The position numbers were made by a program, and so were the translations under genes. A stretch of 42,666 nt of DNA, from assembly GCA_022360715.1 (NCBI GenBank), contig JAKSCG010000248.1, positions 1 to 42,666 of the forward strand, written 5' to 3'. The notes beneath the pieces are model-generated. The model was not told the DNA's origin, did no database searches, and was given only the letters and a program-made list of their open reading frames with translations. This DNA comes from Halanaerobiales bacterium. GTDB lineage: Bacteria > Bacillota > Halanaerobiia > Halanaerobiales > DTU029. Below are positions 32,790-41,278 of the stretch, piece by piece (position 1 is the first letter of the stretch; each line of letters begins with the position of its first letter).

Positions 32790-32839
32790 AGTAAATTTAC
32801 CTCCTATTCCGATATTTAATTTTTACCCTGTCTGTTAGC

Positions 32840-32991
32840 CCCTTTATACCAGGAATTACTCCCCGGGTTTAAAGAATAACTTAGTTAGGTCTGACAGAGA
32901 AGACCTGGAGGTATCCGCCGAATAACTCGATAAACCTCCTCCTCGTCCACTTGGGTGACTTTTCCCCGTTCCCACCCGAGTGCTGGCGCTT
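32840..32991 (-). ncRNA. glmS self-cleaving ribozyme
   Basis: On the minus strand, AGCGCCAGCACTCGGG is the 5' end with the cleavage point between A32990 and G32989. GACGAGGAGGAGGTTTATCG (32926-32945) and TTCGGCGGATACCTCC (about 32908-32923) form the conserved pseudoknotted core. The first base of the pattern AnAGCGCCAG is present. The 3' extent (P3/P4) toward 32840 is approximate. It sits between a promoter and the glmS start. Confidence 0.93.
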
Positions 32992-33041
32992 TTATTCCCT
33001 TTTCCTGTTCATGATCACCCCCTTTAAGTTAACCTTAATCT

Positions 33042-33070
33042 ATTATAACATATGTTAGCAGTTTTGTTAA
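33042..33070 (-). promoter_or_regulatory. Promoter of the ribozyme-glmS transcript
   Basis: On the minus strand TTAACA (33065-33070) and TATAAT (33042-33047) are 17 bases apart, about 50 bases before the ribozyme cleavage site. It lies after the glmM stop, so glmS can be expressed apart from glmM. Confidence 0.75.
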
Positions 33071-33124
33071 GGAAAAACCAGGCCGATCAAGCTGCGACCT
33101 TCTTCCTATTCTATGCCGTGATCC

Positions 33125-34474
33125 TCAATTTAGTTCCGCTGTGATCACGGCGACCAGTTGTTCTTCCAGCGCAACGAGTAGTTTTTCATCCTTACCTTCC
33201 AGCATTACCCGGATCATTGGTTCTGTACCGGAAGCCCGGACAAAAACCCGACCATCTTCCCCCAATTTTTCTTCTGCTCGCCGAATAGCTTGCCCGATTA
33301 AGTTATTCTCCGACCAACCCTCTTTTACCTGCACCCGGACATTAGCCAGCCGCTGCGGCCAGGGTTTCATTACCTGGGCCAATTTGTTTAGTGATTGGCC
33401 ACTCGTTTTAACGATCTCGACCAGTTTGAGGGCAGTTAAAACCCCATCACCGGTCCGGTTATAATCAAGGAAAATTATATGGCCCGATTTCTCCCCCCCC
33501 AGGTTATAGTCATGAGCGAGCATCTCCTGTAAAACATAGCGATCCCCGTTATCAGTAATCACCAGCCGCCCGCCTGCTTGCTCCAAGGCCTCCTTTAAAC
33601 CTAGATTGCTGTATGCAGTAGTCACCAGGGTATGATCTTTTAACTCACCCCTTTTTAGTAGATCAAGGGCACAGATCGCCATCACGGCATCACCATCGAG
33701 TACTTGCCCCTCCCCGTCAACCATCACGATCCGATCCGCATCGCCGTCATGGGCAATCCCCAGATCTGCTCCCAGACTGGTTACCTTTTCCTGGAGATTC
33801 CCGGGATGGGTGGAACCGCAATCGACATTGATCTTATTGCCGTCCGGATGGTTATTAATTACCGTAAGTTCGGCCTTTAATCCCTCCAATACGGCCGGGG
33901 CTACCCGGTAAGCCGCCCCATTGGCACAATCCAGCACGATCTTTAACCCGGAAAAATCAGTCTTGACGGTGCTGAGCAGATAATCAATATACTGCTCCAC
34001 CAGTTGAGGGTTATCATCAGCCATTCCGACATTTTGATGGGTGGGATTCGGTAACTCTTGATACCGTTTGAAAATAAGCTCTTCAATCTCGTCTTCGCTC
34101 TGATCAGTCAATTTACAACCGGACTGATTAAAAAATTTAATCCCATTATCGGCAATCGGATTATGGGAGGCTGAGATCATTACCCCTCCCTGTACGTCCA
34201 GTTTTCCGGTCAGGTAAGCAACACCCGGGGTAGGAATAATTCCCAGACGGATTACATCGATCCCGACCGAAGTCATCCCGGCAACCAGGGCTGATTCCAA
34301 CATATCACCGGAAACCCGGGTATCCTTGCCGATCAGCATCACTGCTTTACCCTGTCCCCGGTAGTTCCTGCTCAGGTAAAAGCCCCCGGCCCGGCCTAGT
34401 TGATAGGCCAGTTCTCCCGTTAATTCTTTATTAGCGACCCCTCTAACCCCATCAGTTCCAAACAGTCTTCCCAT
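33125..34474 (-). CDS. glmM: Phosphoglucosamine mutase
   Basis: This isomerises glucosamine 6-phosphate to the 1-phosphate on the way to UDP-GlcNAc. From ATG 34474 the protein has 449 residues and starts [19 protein letters not shown], as B. subtilis GlmM does. The catalytic serine is S103 in [17 protein letters not shown]. The metal loop DGDADRI is in [17 protein letters not shown], and the sugar loop [10 protein letters not shown] and phosphate loop [12 protein letters not shown] follow. Three residues earlier an ATG at 34483 is possible, but its ribosome site would touch it. The upstream position to glmS fits the pathway order in reverse. Confidence 0.96.
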   Translation of the reverse strand: MGRLFGTDGVRGVANKELTGELAYQLGRAGGFYLSRNYRGQGKAVMLIGKDTRVSGDMLESALVAGMTSVGIDVIRLGIIPTPGVAYLTGKLDVQGGVMISASHNPIADNGIKFFNQSGCKLTDQSEDEIEELIFKRYQELPNPTHQNVGMADDNPQLVEQYIDYLLSTVKTDFSGLKIVLDCANGAAYRVAPAVLEGLKAELTVINNHPDGNKINVDCGSTHPGNLQEKVTSLGADLGIAHDGDADRIVMVDGEGQVLDGDAVMAICALDLLKRGELKDHTLVTTAYSNLGLKEALEQAGGRLVITDNGDRYVLQEMLAHDYNLGGEKSGHIIFLDYNRTGDGVLTALKLVEIVKTSGQSLNKLAQVMKPWPQRLANVRVQVKEGWSENNLIGQAIRRAEEKLGEDGRVFVRASGTEPMIRVMLEGKDEKLLVALEEQLVAVITAELN

Positions 34475-34655
34475 CAGTTTCATCCCTTTCCGCTTTTTAT
34501 ACCAGGATTATTAATAATATTATATTCTGATCCATTAATATAATATTCGATAAGAAAAGAGCAATACCTCCATAGCTCCGGCAATAATTTGCTTTTCCTT
34601 AAAATAGAGGAATTAACCAGGCAAACGAGAATAATGTATTTTGGAGGGATTTTTT

Positions 34656-35381
34656 ATGGTTAAAGAAAAGTCTGAGCTGATCAATAAGCTGAATTATAAA
34701 GATATCATCATTATCCTCGGTCTATGGTATCTGATGGCTATTCTCCATCTAATCCTCAAAGAAATAACCTTCCAGTCCTTTTTACTCAGCGAACTGTTCC
34801 ATTTCCTATTTATTCTATCCGGCCGCCTGATCTATCTGGCAGTGGTTATTTTCTATCTAACCTACTTTTATCCGGTCGGTTTTCCGGAACTGGGCTTTAA
34901 TTTTAGTTATTTAAAGCAACAGCTGCTAACCGGTTTATCCCTGCTTATCTTCCTCTTTTCTATCGTCTTGCTCTTAGTAAATATCCCGTTAAGTTATAGT
35001 ATGCCGGAACAGTTCTCCCCGTTATTTTACTTACTTACACCCGAGGACTTTATTCACTCCTTACTCCCCCTGTTTTTAATCTTTCTGACCTGTATCATCA
35101 TCAGTCTAAGTGAACAGTTTTTGCTGAACAAAATCATCTATGAACTCTTCCATTTTACTATTTTTAACCGTTTTATGTCCCGATTACTGGCTGCCTTAGT
35201 GTACTCGGTGCTCCTCTTTGATTTCAGTCCCCCCCGCATTATGATCAACCTGCTTATCGCCAGTATTGCGATCATTCTCTATTTAAGATATAACTCGCTG
35301 CTGGTTTCCTCGCTATTTATGGGTGGTTATTATGCACTCTATATCGTCTATATCTACGGTTGGGATTTGATCAAGTATTAA
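34656..35381 (+). CDS. Membrane protein resembling a degenerate CPBP protease
   Basis: The protein (241 residues from ATG 34656) is very hydrophobic with about seven or eight membrane segments and few charges. The order of helices and the spacing of SLSEQFLLNKIIYELF, then FDFSPPRIMINLLIASIAII, then NSLLVSSLFMGGYYALYIV recall the three CPBP motifs, but the Glu-Glu, Arg and His residues of the active site are changed or missing. It may be a non-catalytic relative or an unrelated multi-pass protein. GGAGGG precedes ATG 34656; an in-frame TTG at 34641 overlaps that site. It is a single gene. Confidence 0.7.
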   Translation: MVKEKSELINKLNYKDIIIILGLWYLMAILHLILKEITFQSFLLSELFHFLFILSGRLIYLAVVIFYLTYFYPVGFPELGFNFSYLKQQLLTGLSLLIFLFSIVLLLVNIPLSYSMPEQFSPLFYLLTPEDFIHSLLPLFLIFLTCIIISLSEQFLLNKIIYELFHFTIFNRFMSRLLAALVYSVLLFDFSPPRIMINLLIASIAIILYLRYNSLLVSSLFMGGYYALYIVYIYGWDLIKY

Positions 35382-35382
35382 A

Positions 35383-35408
35383 AAAAAACCGGGTCTTTTC
35401 AACCCGGT
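35383..35408 (-). terminator. Terminator of the zinc-ribbon gene
   Basis: ACCGGGT and ACCCGGT form a stem with a loop around TTTTC, followed on the minus strand by a run of nine Ts. It may also help end the plus-strand membrane-protein gene. Confidence 0.8.
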
Positions 35409-35428
35409 CACTTAAAAGATTTACCGCC

Positions 35429-35581
35429 CTAACCGATGAAATTCCAGAACCTTAAACCATTGAGCAGACTCTCTTCATAAAGACTTTCCCGATACAGGCT
35501 ACCACTACACTTGTCACAATATTCCTTACTGGACCAGTTATAACTGCCACAAATACTACAGCGCAATTTTCGGCTATTCAA
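35429..35581 (-). CDS. 50-residue zinc-ribbon protein
   Basis: A short frame reads LNSRKLRCSICGSYNWSSKE then YCDKCSGSLYRESLYEESLL and NGLRFWNFIG. Two Cys-x2-Cys pairs (C8/C11 and C22/C25) with ten residues between form a zinc-ribbon. The start is TTG 35581, with AGGGTGA upstream; a terminator follows 20 bases after the stop. These signals make it a probable real gene. I do not recognise a family, and no function can be given. It stands alone, 123 bases downstream of the end of the radical SAM gene on the same strand, and could be its last gene. Confidence 0.7.
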   Translation of the reverse strand: MNSRKLRCSICGSYNWSSKEYCDKCSGSLYRESLYEESLLNGLRFWNFIG

Positions 35582-35704
35582 TCCGGCTCACCCTCTCTTA
35601 TAATCTTATTGGCTTATAAAGCAACAATTATAAGTATAGCAAAAGCGGATCTTGATGTCAATATTTTACATGGAAATTAGTGTTAAATTTATGTTAAAAA
35701 AATA

Positions 35705-36700
35705 TTAAAGTTTTTTGAACCGGCCGGTGATTACGTAAGAACAAGCCGGACAGCGGTTTTGGAGCAGGTGATTTTCCGGTCTAAACCCGTCCCGGCTAAT
35801 TAGCTCTTCCCCACAAGCCGGACAGTAAGTCTTTCTTCCCTCAGCATGATTAATATTACCGAGGTAGACATAATCGAGGTATTCTTTGGCCAGGCGGTAA
35901 GCCTTTTTCATCTTGGCAAGGGGTGTGGCCGGTCGCTCCAGCTGATACCTCGGAAAATAACGGCTGAGGTGGAGCGGGATCGCCCGGCTGAGACCGGCCA
36001 GCCAGGCAAATAAAGGCCGCAACTCCTCTTCACGATCATTTAAACCATTGATCAGCAGAGTGGTTACCTCCAGGTGGGTCTCCTCACTCCCAGCCAACAG
36101 TTCAATATTGTCGAGGACCGGTTGCAGGCTTCCGCCACAGATCCGGCGGTAAAAATCATCATTAAAAGCCTTTAAGTCAACATTGACCGCATCAATTAAG
36201 CCGACTAGTTCCTGAATGGGAGTACGGTTAAGGTAGGCATTGGTCACCAGTACGTTCTTTAACCCCTTTTGCCGGGCCATTGCCCCGGTCTCCCGGAGAT
36301 ATTCATACCAGACCACCGGTTCGGAATAAGTATAGGCAATCCCGATACTATCCCTTTTCCGGGCAAGTTCGACCAGTTCAGCCGGGCTTAGCCTGGTCAA
36401 AGACGGTTTCTGCTGACTGATCTGCCAGTTCTGACAAAACCGGCAATGGAAATTACAGCCAAAAGTCCCGACCGAGAGGATGCGGCTGCCGGGATAGAAA
36501 TGATAAAGCGGTTTTTTCTCAATCGGGTCAAGCGCCAGCGAACTGAGCATTGCATAATTCTTAGTATATAAAACCCCGGCCCGGTTAACCCGTCCCTGAC
36601 ATCGCCCTCTCCCCTCCACAACGATTACACACTGGCGGGGGCAAAGTTGACAGAGAATTTTCTCCTGTTCTTTTTTTTGAAAAAAATCAGCTTTTTTCAT
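35705..36700 (-). CDS. amrS: AmmeMemoRadiSam radical SAM enzyme
   Basis: This radical SAM protein (331 residues from ATG 36700) shows the cluster motif CxxxCxxC in GTFGCNFHCRFCQNW (C85, C89, C92 counted from GTG 36709). An N-terminal cysteine cluster (CQLCPRQC, then C37) and a C-terminal zinc ribbon (YCPACGEEL, RCPACSY) flank the barrel. The AGVLYTKNYAMLSSLALDPIEKKPLYHF stretch is typical of the AmrS family, often confused with pyruvate formate-lyase activases. It follows the AMMECR1 gene immediately, and AGGTGG precedes ATG 36700. The reaction is unknown. Confidence 0.92.
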   Translation of the reverse strand: MKKADFFQKKEQEKILCQLCPRQCVIVVEGRGRCQGRVNRAGVLYTKNYAMLSSLALDPIEKKPLYHFYPGSRILSVGTFGCNFHCRFCQNWQISQQKPSLTRLSPAELVELARKRDSIGIAYTYSEPVVWYEYLRETGAMARQKGLKNVLVTNAYLNRTPIQELVGLIDAVNVDLKAFNDDFYRRICGGSLQPVLDNIELLAGSEETHLEVTTLLINGLNDREEELRPLFAWLAGLSRAIPLHLSRYFPRYQLERPATPLAKMKKAYRLAKEYLDYVYLGNINHAEGRKTYCPACGEELISRDGFRPENHLLQNRCPACSYVITGRFKKL

Positions 36701-36709
36701 CTGCTCCAC

Positions 36710-37231
36710 CTACTTAAATCGGTCAACCTGAAACCGGTATAATTTTACCTCTTCCCCGGGAAAAATCCCGGCCTTCTCCCGGGCAATCGCCACCTGCTTT
36801 TCGGCCGTATCGATTCCCTCAAGATTGGGGAGGAGCAGCCCCCGTTGCGCTCCCTTTTCCACAATTACCCCATATTTTAGGGGGTCCAGTTCTTCACTCC
36901 CCTGAATCACTTCAGCCGGACCCAGCACATCGACCGAGATCTCTAATTCCGGCAGTTCGTCCAGCTCAATCGGTTCAAACCTGGGGTCTTGACTGGCTGC
37001 ACTGATCGCGTTATGGCTGATCTCCGCGGCCAGGTTCTCCCGGGTCGGACGGATTGTCCCAATACACCCCCGCAATTTCCCCCCTTTTTTAATTGAAACA
37101 AAGACTCCGGCCTGCTGATTAAAGATGGACGACCGGGACTCCGGCCCCCCCTTGTGCCGGCCGGTCAGGGTATATTCCCGAATCGTGGCCCGGGCTAACT
37201 CAACATAGGGGTGTTCCTTTTGCTTGCTCAT
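36710..37231 (-). CDS. amrA: AMMECR1-domain protein (AmmeMemoRadiSam protein A)
   Basis: The protein (173 residues from ATG 37231) is an AMMECR1 fold: YVELARATIREYTLTGRHKG, GVFVSIKKGGKLRGCIGTIRPT, and QVAIAREKAGIFPGEEVKLY. The LRGCIGT motif is the hallmark. GAGGAGG is eight bases before the ATG, so it is better than TTG 37234. In many clostridia this domain is fused to a LigB-like domain; here the two are separate genes 37 bases apart. Its job is unknown; it may support a modification reaction by the radical SAM enzyme next to it. Confidence 0.9.
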   Translation of the reverse strand: MSKQKEHPYVELARATIREYTLTGRHKGGPESRSSIFNQQAGVFVSIKKGGKLRGCIGTIRPTRENLAAEISHNAISAASQDPRFEPIELDELPELEISVDVLGPAEVIQGSEELDPLKYGVIVEKGAQRGLLLPNLEGIDTAEKQVAIAREKAGIFPGEEVKLYRFQVDRFK

Positions 37232-37268
37232 CAATACTTCCTCCTCTCAATATGCTTAAAAACCAGGG

Positions 37269-38096
37269 TCAGTTCAGCGGCGGGTAAAAGCCGACTACCG
37301 CATAACCCACCCCAAAAGGCCCCTGGTAGGATTTGATCTCCGCTCGAAAGGAAAGCCCTTGCAGCGAACCCAGCATGATAATCAGGGGGCGCAGACCACA
37401 TTCCCCCGCCTTCTCGACCAGCTGGCTTTCGATCTTAAGTAACTCGCCATATTGACCCTTTTCCAGATGACTTAAAACCCGCTGGTCAAACTCCTTTCCG
37501 CGTGGGTTAAACCCGGCCGGTGCCCCCGGTTTTAAACGGTGTGAAAGGTCACCACTGGCAATAACTACCGCCTTAATCTTCATTTCAGCCAGGGTTTGCT
37601 GGATAAGCAGTCCAAAATCATACAATCTTTGATAGGCCAGTAATCCCATTGTAATCGGTACAATCGGACTAGCCAGGCCGGCTTGTCGGATAAAATAAAG
37701 GGGTACCAGTACACCATGATCCAAGCGGTTCGGATAGTTGTAAGTGGCCAGGTCGGCTGTCGCCAGACTAATCACCTCAATTCCTGCGGCGGCCGAATTA
37801 TTCCTTAAAGACTCAATAAACCCGGAATTGGTTGCTGCCGCTAAACTAACTGCCGGATAACCAAAATCAGCAAAATCTCCCTGCAAGACCTCCTGCTCCA
37901 GGATACTGATCGCATCCGTAAAGACCGGACCGTGTGGACTGATTGTAATTAATAAATCCGGTTGCTGTTCTTTTACCTCCCCGGCCAGCTCGGCCAGGGC
38001 CTTTATCGTTCTCGTTGCCGCCAACCTTCGCTCCCCGCCTATCTCCGGTATAATTACCGGTGGATGGGGGGCCAGCCCTGCCATTAATATCCCCAT
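37269..38096 (-). CDS. amrB: Memo-like/LigB-superfamily protein (AmmeMemoRadiSam protein B)
   Basis: The protein (275 residues) resembles class III extradiol dioxygenases: GILMAGLAPHPPVIIPEIGG, ITISPHGPVF, YPNRLDHGVLVPLYFI and VIASGDLSHRL. The histidines in APHPPV, SPHG, LDHG and SHR correspond to metal-binding or active-site positions. I prefer ATG 38096 because GGGGG sits seven bases upstream, and the broken second copy at 42549 has the same spacing. It lies first in the set with AMMECR1 and radical SAM genes. The physiological substrate is unknown. Memo1 in animals binds a redox metal. Confidence 0.88.
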   Translation of the reverse strand: MGILMAGLAPHPPVIIPEIGGERRLAATRTIKALAELAGEVKEQQPDLLITISPHGPVFTDAISILEQEVLQGDFADFGYPAVSLAAATNSGFIESLRNNSAAAGIEVISLATADLATYNYPNRLDHGVLVPLYFIRQAGLASPIVPITMGLLAYQRLYDFGLLIQQTLAEMKIKAVVIASGDLSHRLKPGAPAGFNPRGKEFDQRVLSHLEKGQYGELLKIESQLVEKAGECGLRPLIIMLGSLQGLSFRAEIKSYQGPFGVGYAVVGFYPPLN

Positions 38097-38102
38097 GCTC
38101 AT

Positions 38103-38465
38103 TCCCCCTATTTACTCCCTGATTACTAAATTATTTCGCGCTACTCTATCTTATATCCTTCCAAGAATAAGCAAAAAAATTTACTTTTTAAAAAAGGATT
38201 TTACTGTATCCTTGTAGTATTATAGTAGTAGTAAGGTAGTATTATAACTAGATGAATAATATATTATTCCTGATATTCTTGACAGCAGAACTATCTAAAA
38301 TTGAATAGCTAGTAATAAAATACACTTAATTAACTAAGCTACCCGGCCACAATAAGCGTGGACATTTTTTTGTAAGGGGGTGAAGCAAAAAAGCAACCGG
38401 CAAGGATTTATGTAAAAAAAATAAAGATCTGCAAAATTTTGTTAAAAATGAGGAGGCAGTATATT
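38103..38465. promoter_or_regulatory. Divergent intergenic region, partly duplicated at the window end
   Basis: The segment is AT-rich and starts with sequence that recurs, diverged, at 42556-42666. TTGACA is at 38279-38284 but no good -10 is 17 bases away. A weak hairpin CCAC/GTGG followed by seven Ts lies near 38348-38372. No gene is seen in it. Confidence 0.5.
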
Positions 38466-40205
38466 ATGAAGAGATATTCATTTTTATTTTTAACCGTATT
38501 AATGGTACTATTGACTAGTCTTACCGCCCTGGGGGCAGTCGAGCTTTTAGACCCTTATCATACTGAAATGCCTCAGGGGAAATGGGGTGGGACCCTGATC
38601 ACCTCAATGATCAGTGATCCCAATACCCTCAATCCGGTCCTGTCCGGTGACCAAGCCAGTGGGGAAGTCTTTGAAGCTCGTATTTTCGAGGGCCTGGCCA
38701 TGGTCAATCCCGAGACCGGTCTCTATGAACCGGCCCTGGCCCGCAGCTGGGAGACCAGCGCAGATGGCTTGAGCTGGACCTTCCATCTGCGGCGGGGCGT
38801 GCAGTGGACGGATGGAGTGGAATTTACCGCTGATGATGTCATCTTTACCTATGATGTCACCTTTGATGAAAATGTTGCTTCACCCAGCCGTGAGGGGTTA
38901 TTTATCGGTGGTGAACCGATTAAATATGAAAAGCTGGACAAATATACGGTCCGCTTTACCACCCCCAAGCCCTTTGCGCCATTTTTATCGAATCTGCTCT
39001 ATATCGTACCCAAACACAAACTATATGAAGCCTGGCAGGCCGGGAAATTTAACGAGACCTGGGGGGTTGATATGGACCCCACCGATCTAGTCGGTACCGG
39101 GCCCTTAACCCTGGCCCAATACCGGCCGGCCCAGCGAATTGTCTATCTGCGTAACTCCAACTACTGGAAAAAAGCCCCCAACGGGCAATCCCTCCCGTAT
39201 ATTACCCGCTGGGTCAATGAAATTGTGCCGGATGTTGATACAGCACTGCTTAAGTTCCAGAACGGGAAAACCCACATTGCCGGAATTCCTCCACAGGATG
39301 TCGCCAGGATCAAGGCCGGCGAACAGGCCGGGAATTATACCGTCCATCAGGCCGGGACCAGCTTTACCAGCACACTGATCGCCTTTAATATGAACCCGCG
39401 CAACCCCGATTTCCAGCAACACCCCTGGAAAAATCAATGGTTCCGCAATATCCATTTCCGGCGGGCCCTCAACCATGCCACTGACCGGACAACGATCGGC
39501 GAACAGGTCTATGCCGGGATGGCCGTTCCCCAGTGGAGCCCGGTCAATGCCGCCAATAAGTTCTGGGTCCATCACGGTGTCCGTAAATACCCCTTTGATC
39601 TGGAAAAGGCCAGAGAGGAACTAAAACTGGGCGGATTCACCTGGAATCAGGACGGCCAGTTGATCGGTCCGGACGGTCACCTGGTTGAAATTAACCTACT
39701 GACAACTGAAACATCCAATAACTGGGTCGATATGATGAATATCCTGGCCAGTGATTATCAAAAACTGGGGCTCAAGGTTAATGCCACTGGCGTTGCCTTC
39801 AGCAACCTGATTACCCGCTTAACCAATAGCTATGAATGGGATATGATCATCGTCGGTTGGGGCGGCGGTGGGACCGAACTGTACGGTGGCCATACAATGT
39901 GGCTCTCCTCCGCCTTATATCACATGTGGAACCCCAAACTGGAGGAACCGGAGTTTGCCTGGGAAGCCAGGGTTGATAAATTGTGGGAAGAGGCGGCCAC
40001 GACCCTTGATATCGAAGAGCGGAAGGCCCTTTATAATGAATGGCAGGATATCTATGCCGAAAATCTGCCCCTGCTCTATGCGGTCAATATTATGACCCAT
40101 CAGGCTGTCACCGATAAATTAAAAAATATCAGGCCAAACTCCCTGGGGGGAGACCTCTATCACGGCTCAATAACCTGGGATTATGCTAACCTCTATTTTG
40201 AGTAA
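38466..40205 (+). CDS. Peptide/nickel-type ABC transporter substrate-binding protein
   Basis: This is a family 5 extracellular binding protein, 579 residues. It starts with a signal peptide MKRYSFLFLTVLMVLLTSLT and ALGA, with no lipobox cysteine, so it is probably a free or differently anchored periplasmic protein. Family motifs include EGLAMVNPETGLYEPALARSW, TFHLRRGVQWTDGVEFTADD, LVGTGPLTLAQYRPAQRIVYLR and HFRRALNHATDR. ATG 38466 follows GAGGAGG. It should bind oligopeptides, dipeptides or another large solute. Permease genes follow after 95 bases. A hairpin lies between, which may hold the binding-protein level above the permeases. Confidence 0.87.
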   Translation: MKRYSFLFLTVLMVLLTSLTALGAVELLDPYHTEMPQGKWGGTLITSMISDPNTLNPVLSGDQASGEVFEARIFEGLAMVNPETGLYEPALARSWETSADGLSWTFHLRRGVQWTDGVEFTADDVIFTYDVTFDENVASPSREGLFIGGEPIKYEKLDKYTVRFTTPKPFAPFLSNLLYIVPKHKLYEAWQAGKFNETWGVDMDPTDLVGTGPLTLAQYRPAQRIVYLRNSNYWKKAPNGQSLPYITRWVNEIVPDVDTALLKFQNGKTHIAGIPPQDVARIKAGEQAGNYTVHQAGTSFTSTLIAFNMNPRNPDFQQHPWKNQWFRNIHFRRALNHATDRTTIGEQVYAGMAVPQWSPVNAANKFWVHHGVRKYPFDLEKAREELKLGGFTWNQDGQLIGPDGHLVEINLLTTETSNNWVDMMNILASDYQKLGLKVNATGVAFSNLITRLTNSYEWDMIIVGWGGGGTELYGGHTMWLSSALYHMWNPKLEEPEFAWEARVDKLWEEAATTLDIEERKALYNEWQDIYAENLPLLYAVNIMTHQAVTDKLKNIRPNSLGGDLYHGSITWDYANLYFE

Positions 40206-40235
40206 GTAAAAGGTCAGCAGGCAAATACTCAATTA

Positions 40236-40264
40236 AAGAAGAAGGGGGATGCCCCCTTCTTCTT
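40236..40264. promoter_or_regulatory. Intercistronic 13-pair hairpin
   Basis: AAGAAGAAGGGGG (40236-40248) pairs perfectly with the mirror arm (40252-40264) around ATG. No T run follows, so it is likely an mRNA-stability or partial attenuation hairpin after the binding-protein gene, as seen in other ABC operons. Confidence 0.75.
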
Positions 40265-40300
40265 CAATGACTATACCCTACCACAGAAGGGAGCAAAATC

Positions 40301-41269
40301 ATGTATGCCTATATCATCAGGCGCCTTTTGCTGATTATTCCGCTGATTATGGCGATCTCGCTGATCAGTTTTCTGGTGATGCAACTGGCCCCGGGCGATT
40401 TCCTCGATACAATGCGGCTCAATCCCCGGATCTCCGAAGAATATATCGATCAGATGGAGGAACGCTTTGGTCTGGATAAATCAATACCCGAGCAGTATTT
40501 CCGCTGGCTTTGGCGGGCTGTCCAACTCGATTTCGGACGTTCCTTTAAGTGGAATGTCCCGGTAACCTTTATTATCAAAAGCAGGTTGCTTAATACCTTG
40601 ATCCTGTCCCTGGCCGCAATGTTTATCGGCTGGCTGTTTGCCATCCCGATCGGGATCTACTCGGCTACCCATAAGTATAAATTCAGTGATAATCTCCTGA
40701 CCGTCTTTTCTTTTATCGGTCTATCGATCCCGAGCTTCTTTTTCGCCCTCTTACTGCAATACCTGGTGGTCAGAGCGGGGATCGATCATCCGATCACCGG
40801 GATGACCAGTATTGATTATGACTGGTTGAGTACACCGGAAAAAGCACTGGACGTGCTACGCCATCTTTTCCTACCGGCGATCGTGCTCGGTTCATTTCAG
40901 ATGGCCGGTTTAATGCGTAGGATGCGCGGACAGATGTTGGACGCGATGACCCAGGATTATATCCGTACGGCCCTGGCCAAGGGTTTAAAAGAAAGAATAG
41001 TAATTTATAAACACGCCCTGCGTAATGCGGTTAACCCCCTGGTCACCATTTTTGGCTTTCAATTAAGTGGCTTGTTGAGTGGGGCTGCTTTGACCGAGAC
41101 GGTCTTTGCCTACCCGGGGATGGGACGGATGATGCTGGAAGCCGTGCTCTCCAAGGATATTTATCTGGCCATGGCCGGTCTGGTCCTGAGCAGTGTCTTA
41201 TTAATCATGGGTAACCTGATCGCCGATATTTTACTGGCGCTAATCGACCCCCGGATCAGGTTTAATTAA
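40301..41269 (+). CDS. DppB/OppB-type permease
   Basis: The first membrane subunit has 322 residues and about six segments. It starts MYAYIIRRLLLIIPLIMAIS, has EEYIDQMEERFGLDKSIPEQYFRWL of the long N-terminal periplasmic loop, and the EAA-loop TQDYIRTALAKGLKERIVIYKHALRNAVNPLVTI. Families with this shape pair with DppC. AGAAGGGAG precedes the ATG. It ends nine bases before the next gene. The substrate follows from the binding protein and is not known. Confidence 0.88.
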   Translation: MYAYIIRRLLLIIPLIMAISLISFLVMQLAPGDFLDTMRLNPRISEEYIDQMEERFGLDKSIPEQYFRWLWRAVQLDFGRSFKWNVPVTFIIKSRLLNTLILSLAAMFIGWLFAIPIGIYSATHKYKFSDNLLTVFSFIGLSIPSFFFALLLQYLVVRAGIDHPITGMTSIDYDWLSTPEKALDVLRHLFLPAIVLGSFQMAGLMRRMRGQMLDAMTQDYIRTALAKGLKERIVIYKHALRNAVNPLVTIFGFQLSGLLSGAALTETVFAYPGMGRMMLEAVLSKDIYLAMAGLVLSSVLLIMGNLIADILLALIDPRIRFN

Positions 41270-41278
41270 GGAGCTGGT

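Noticed and set aside
38279-38301. TTGACA as the promoter of the peptide transporter
   Set aside because: No acceptable -10 hexamer is found 16-18 bases downstream; TAAAAT is only 11 bases away.
39105-39575. Minus-strand open frame of 156 codons
   Set aside because: It lies opposite the peptide-binding protein gene and has no recognisable domain.
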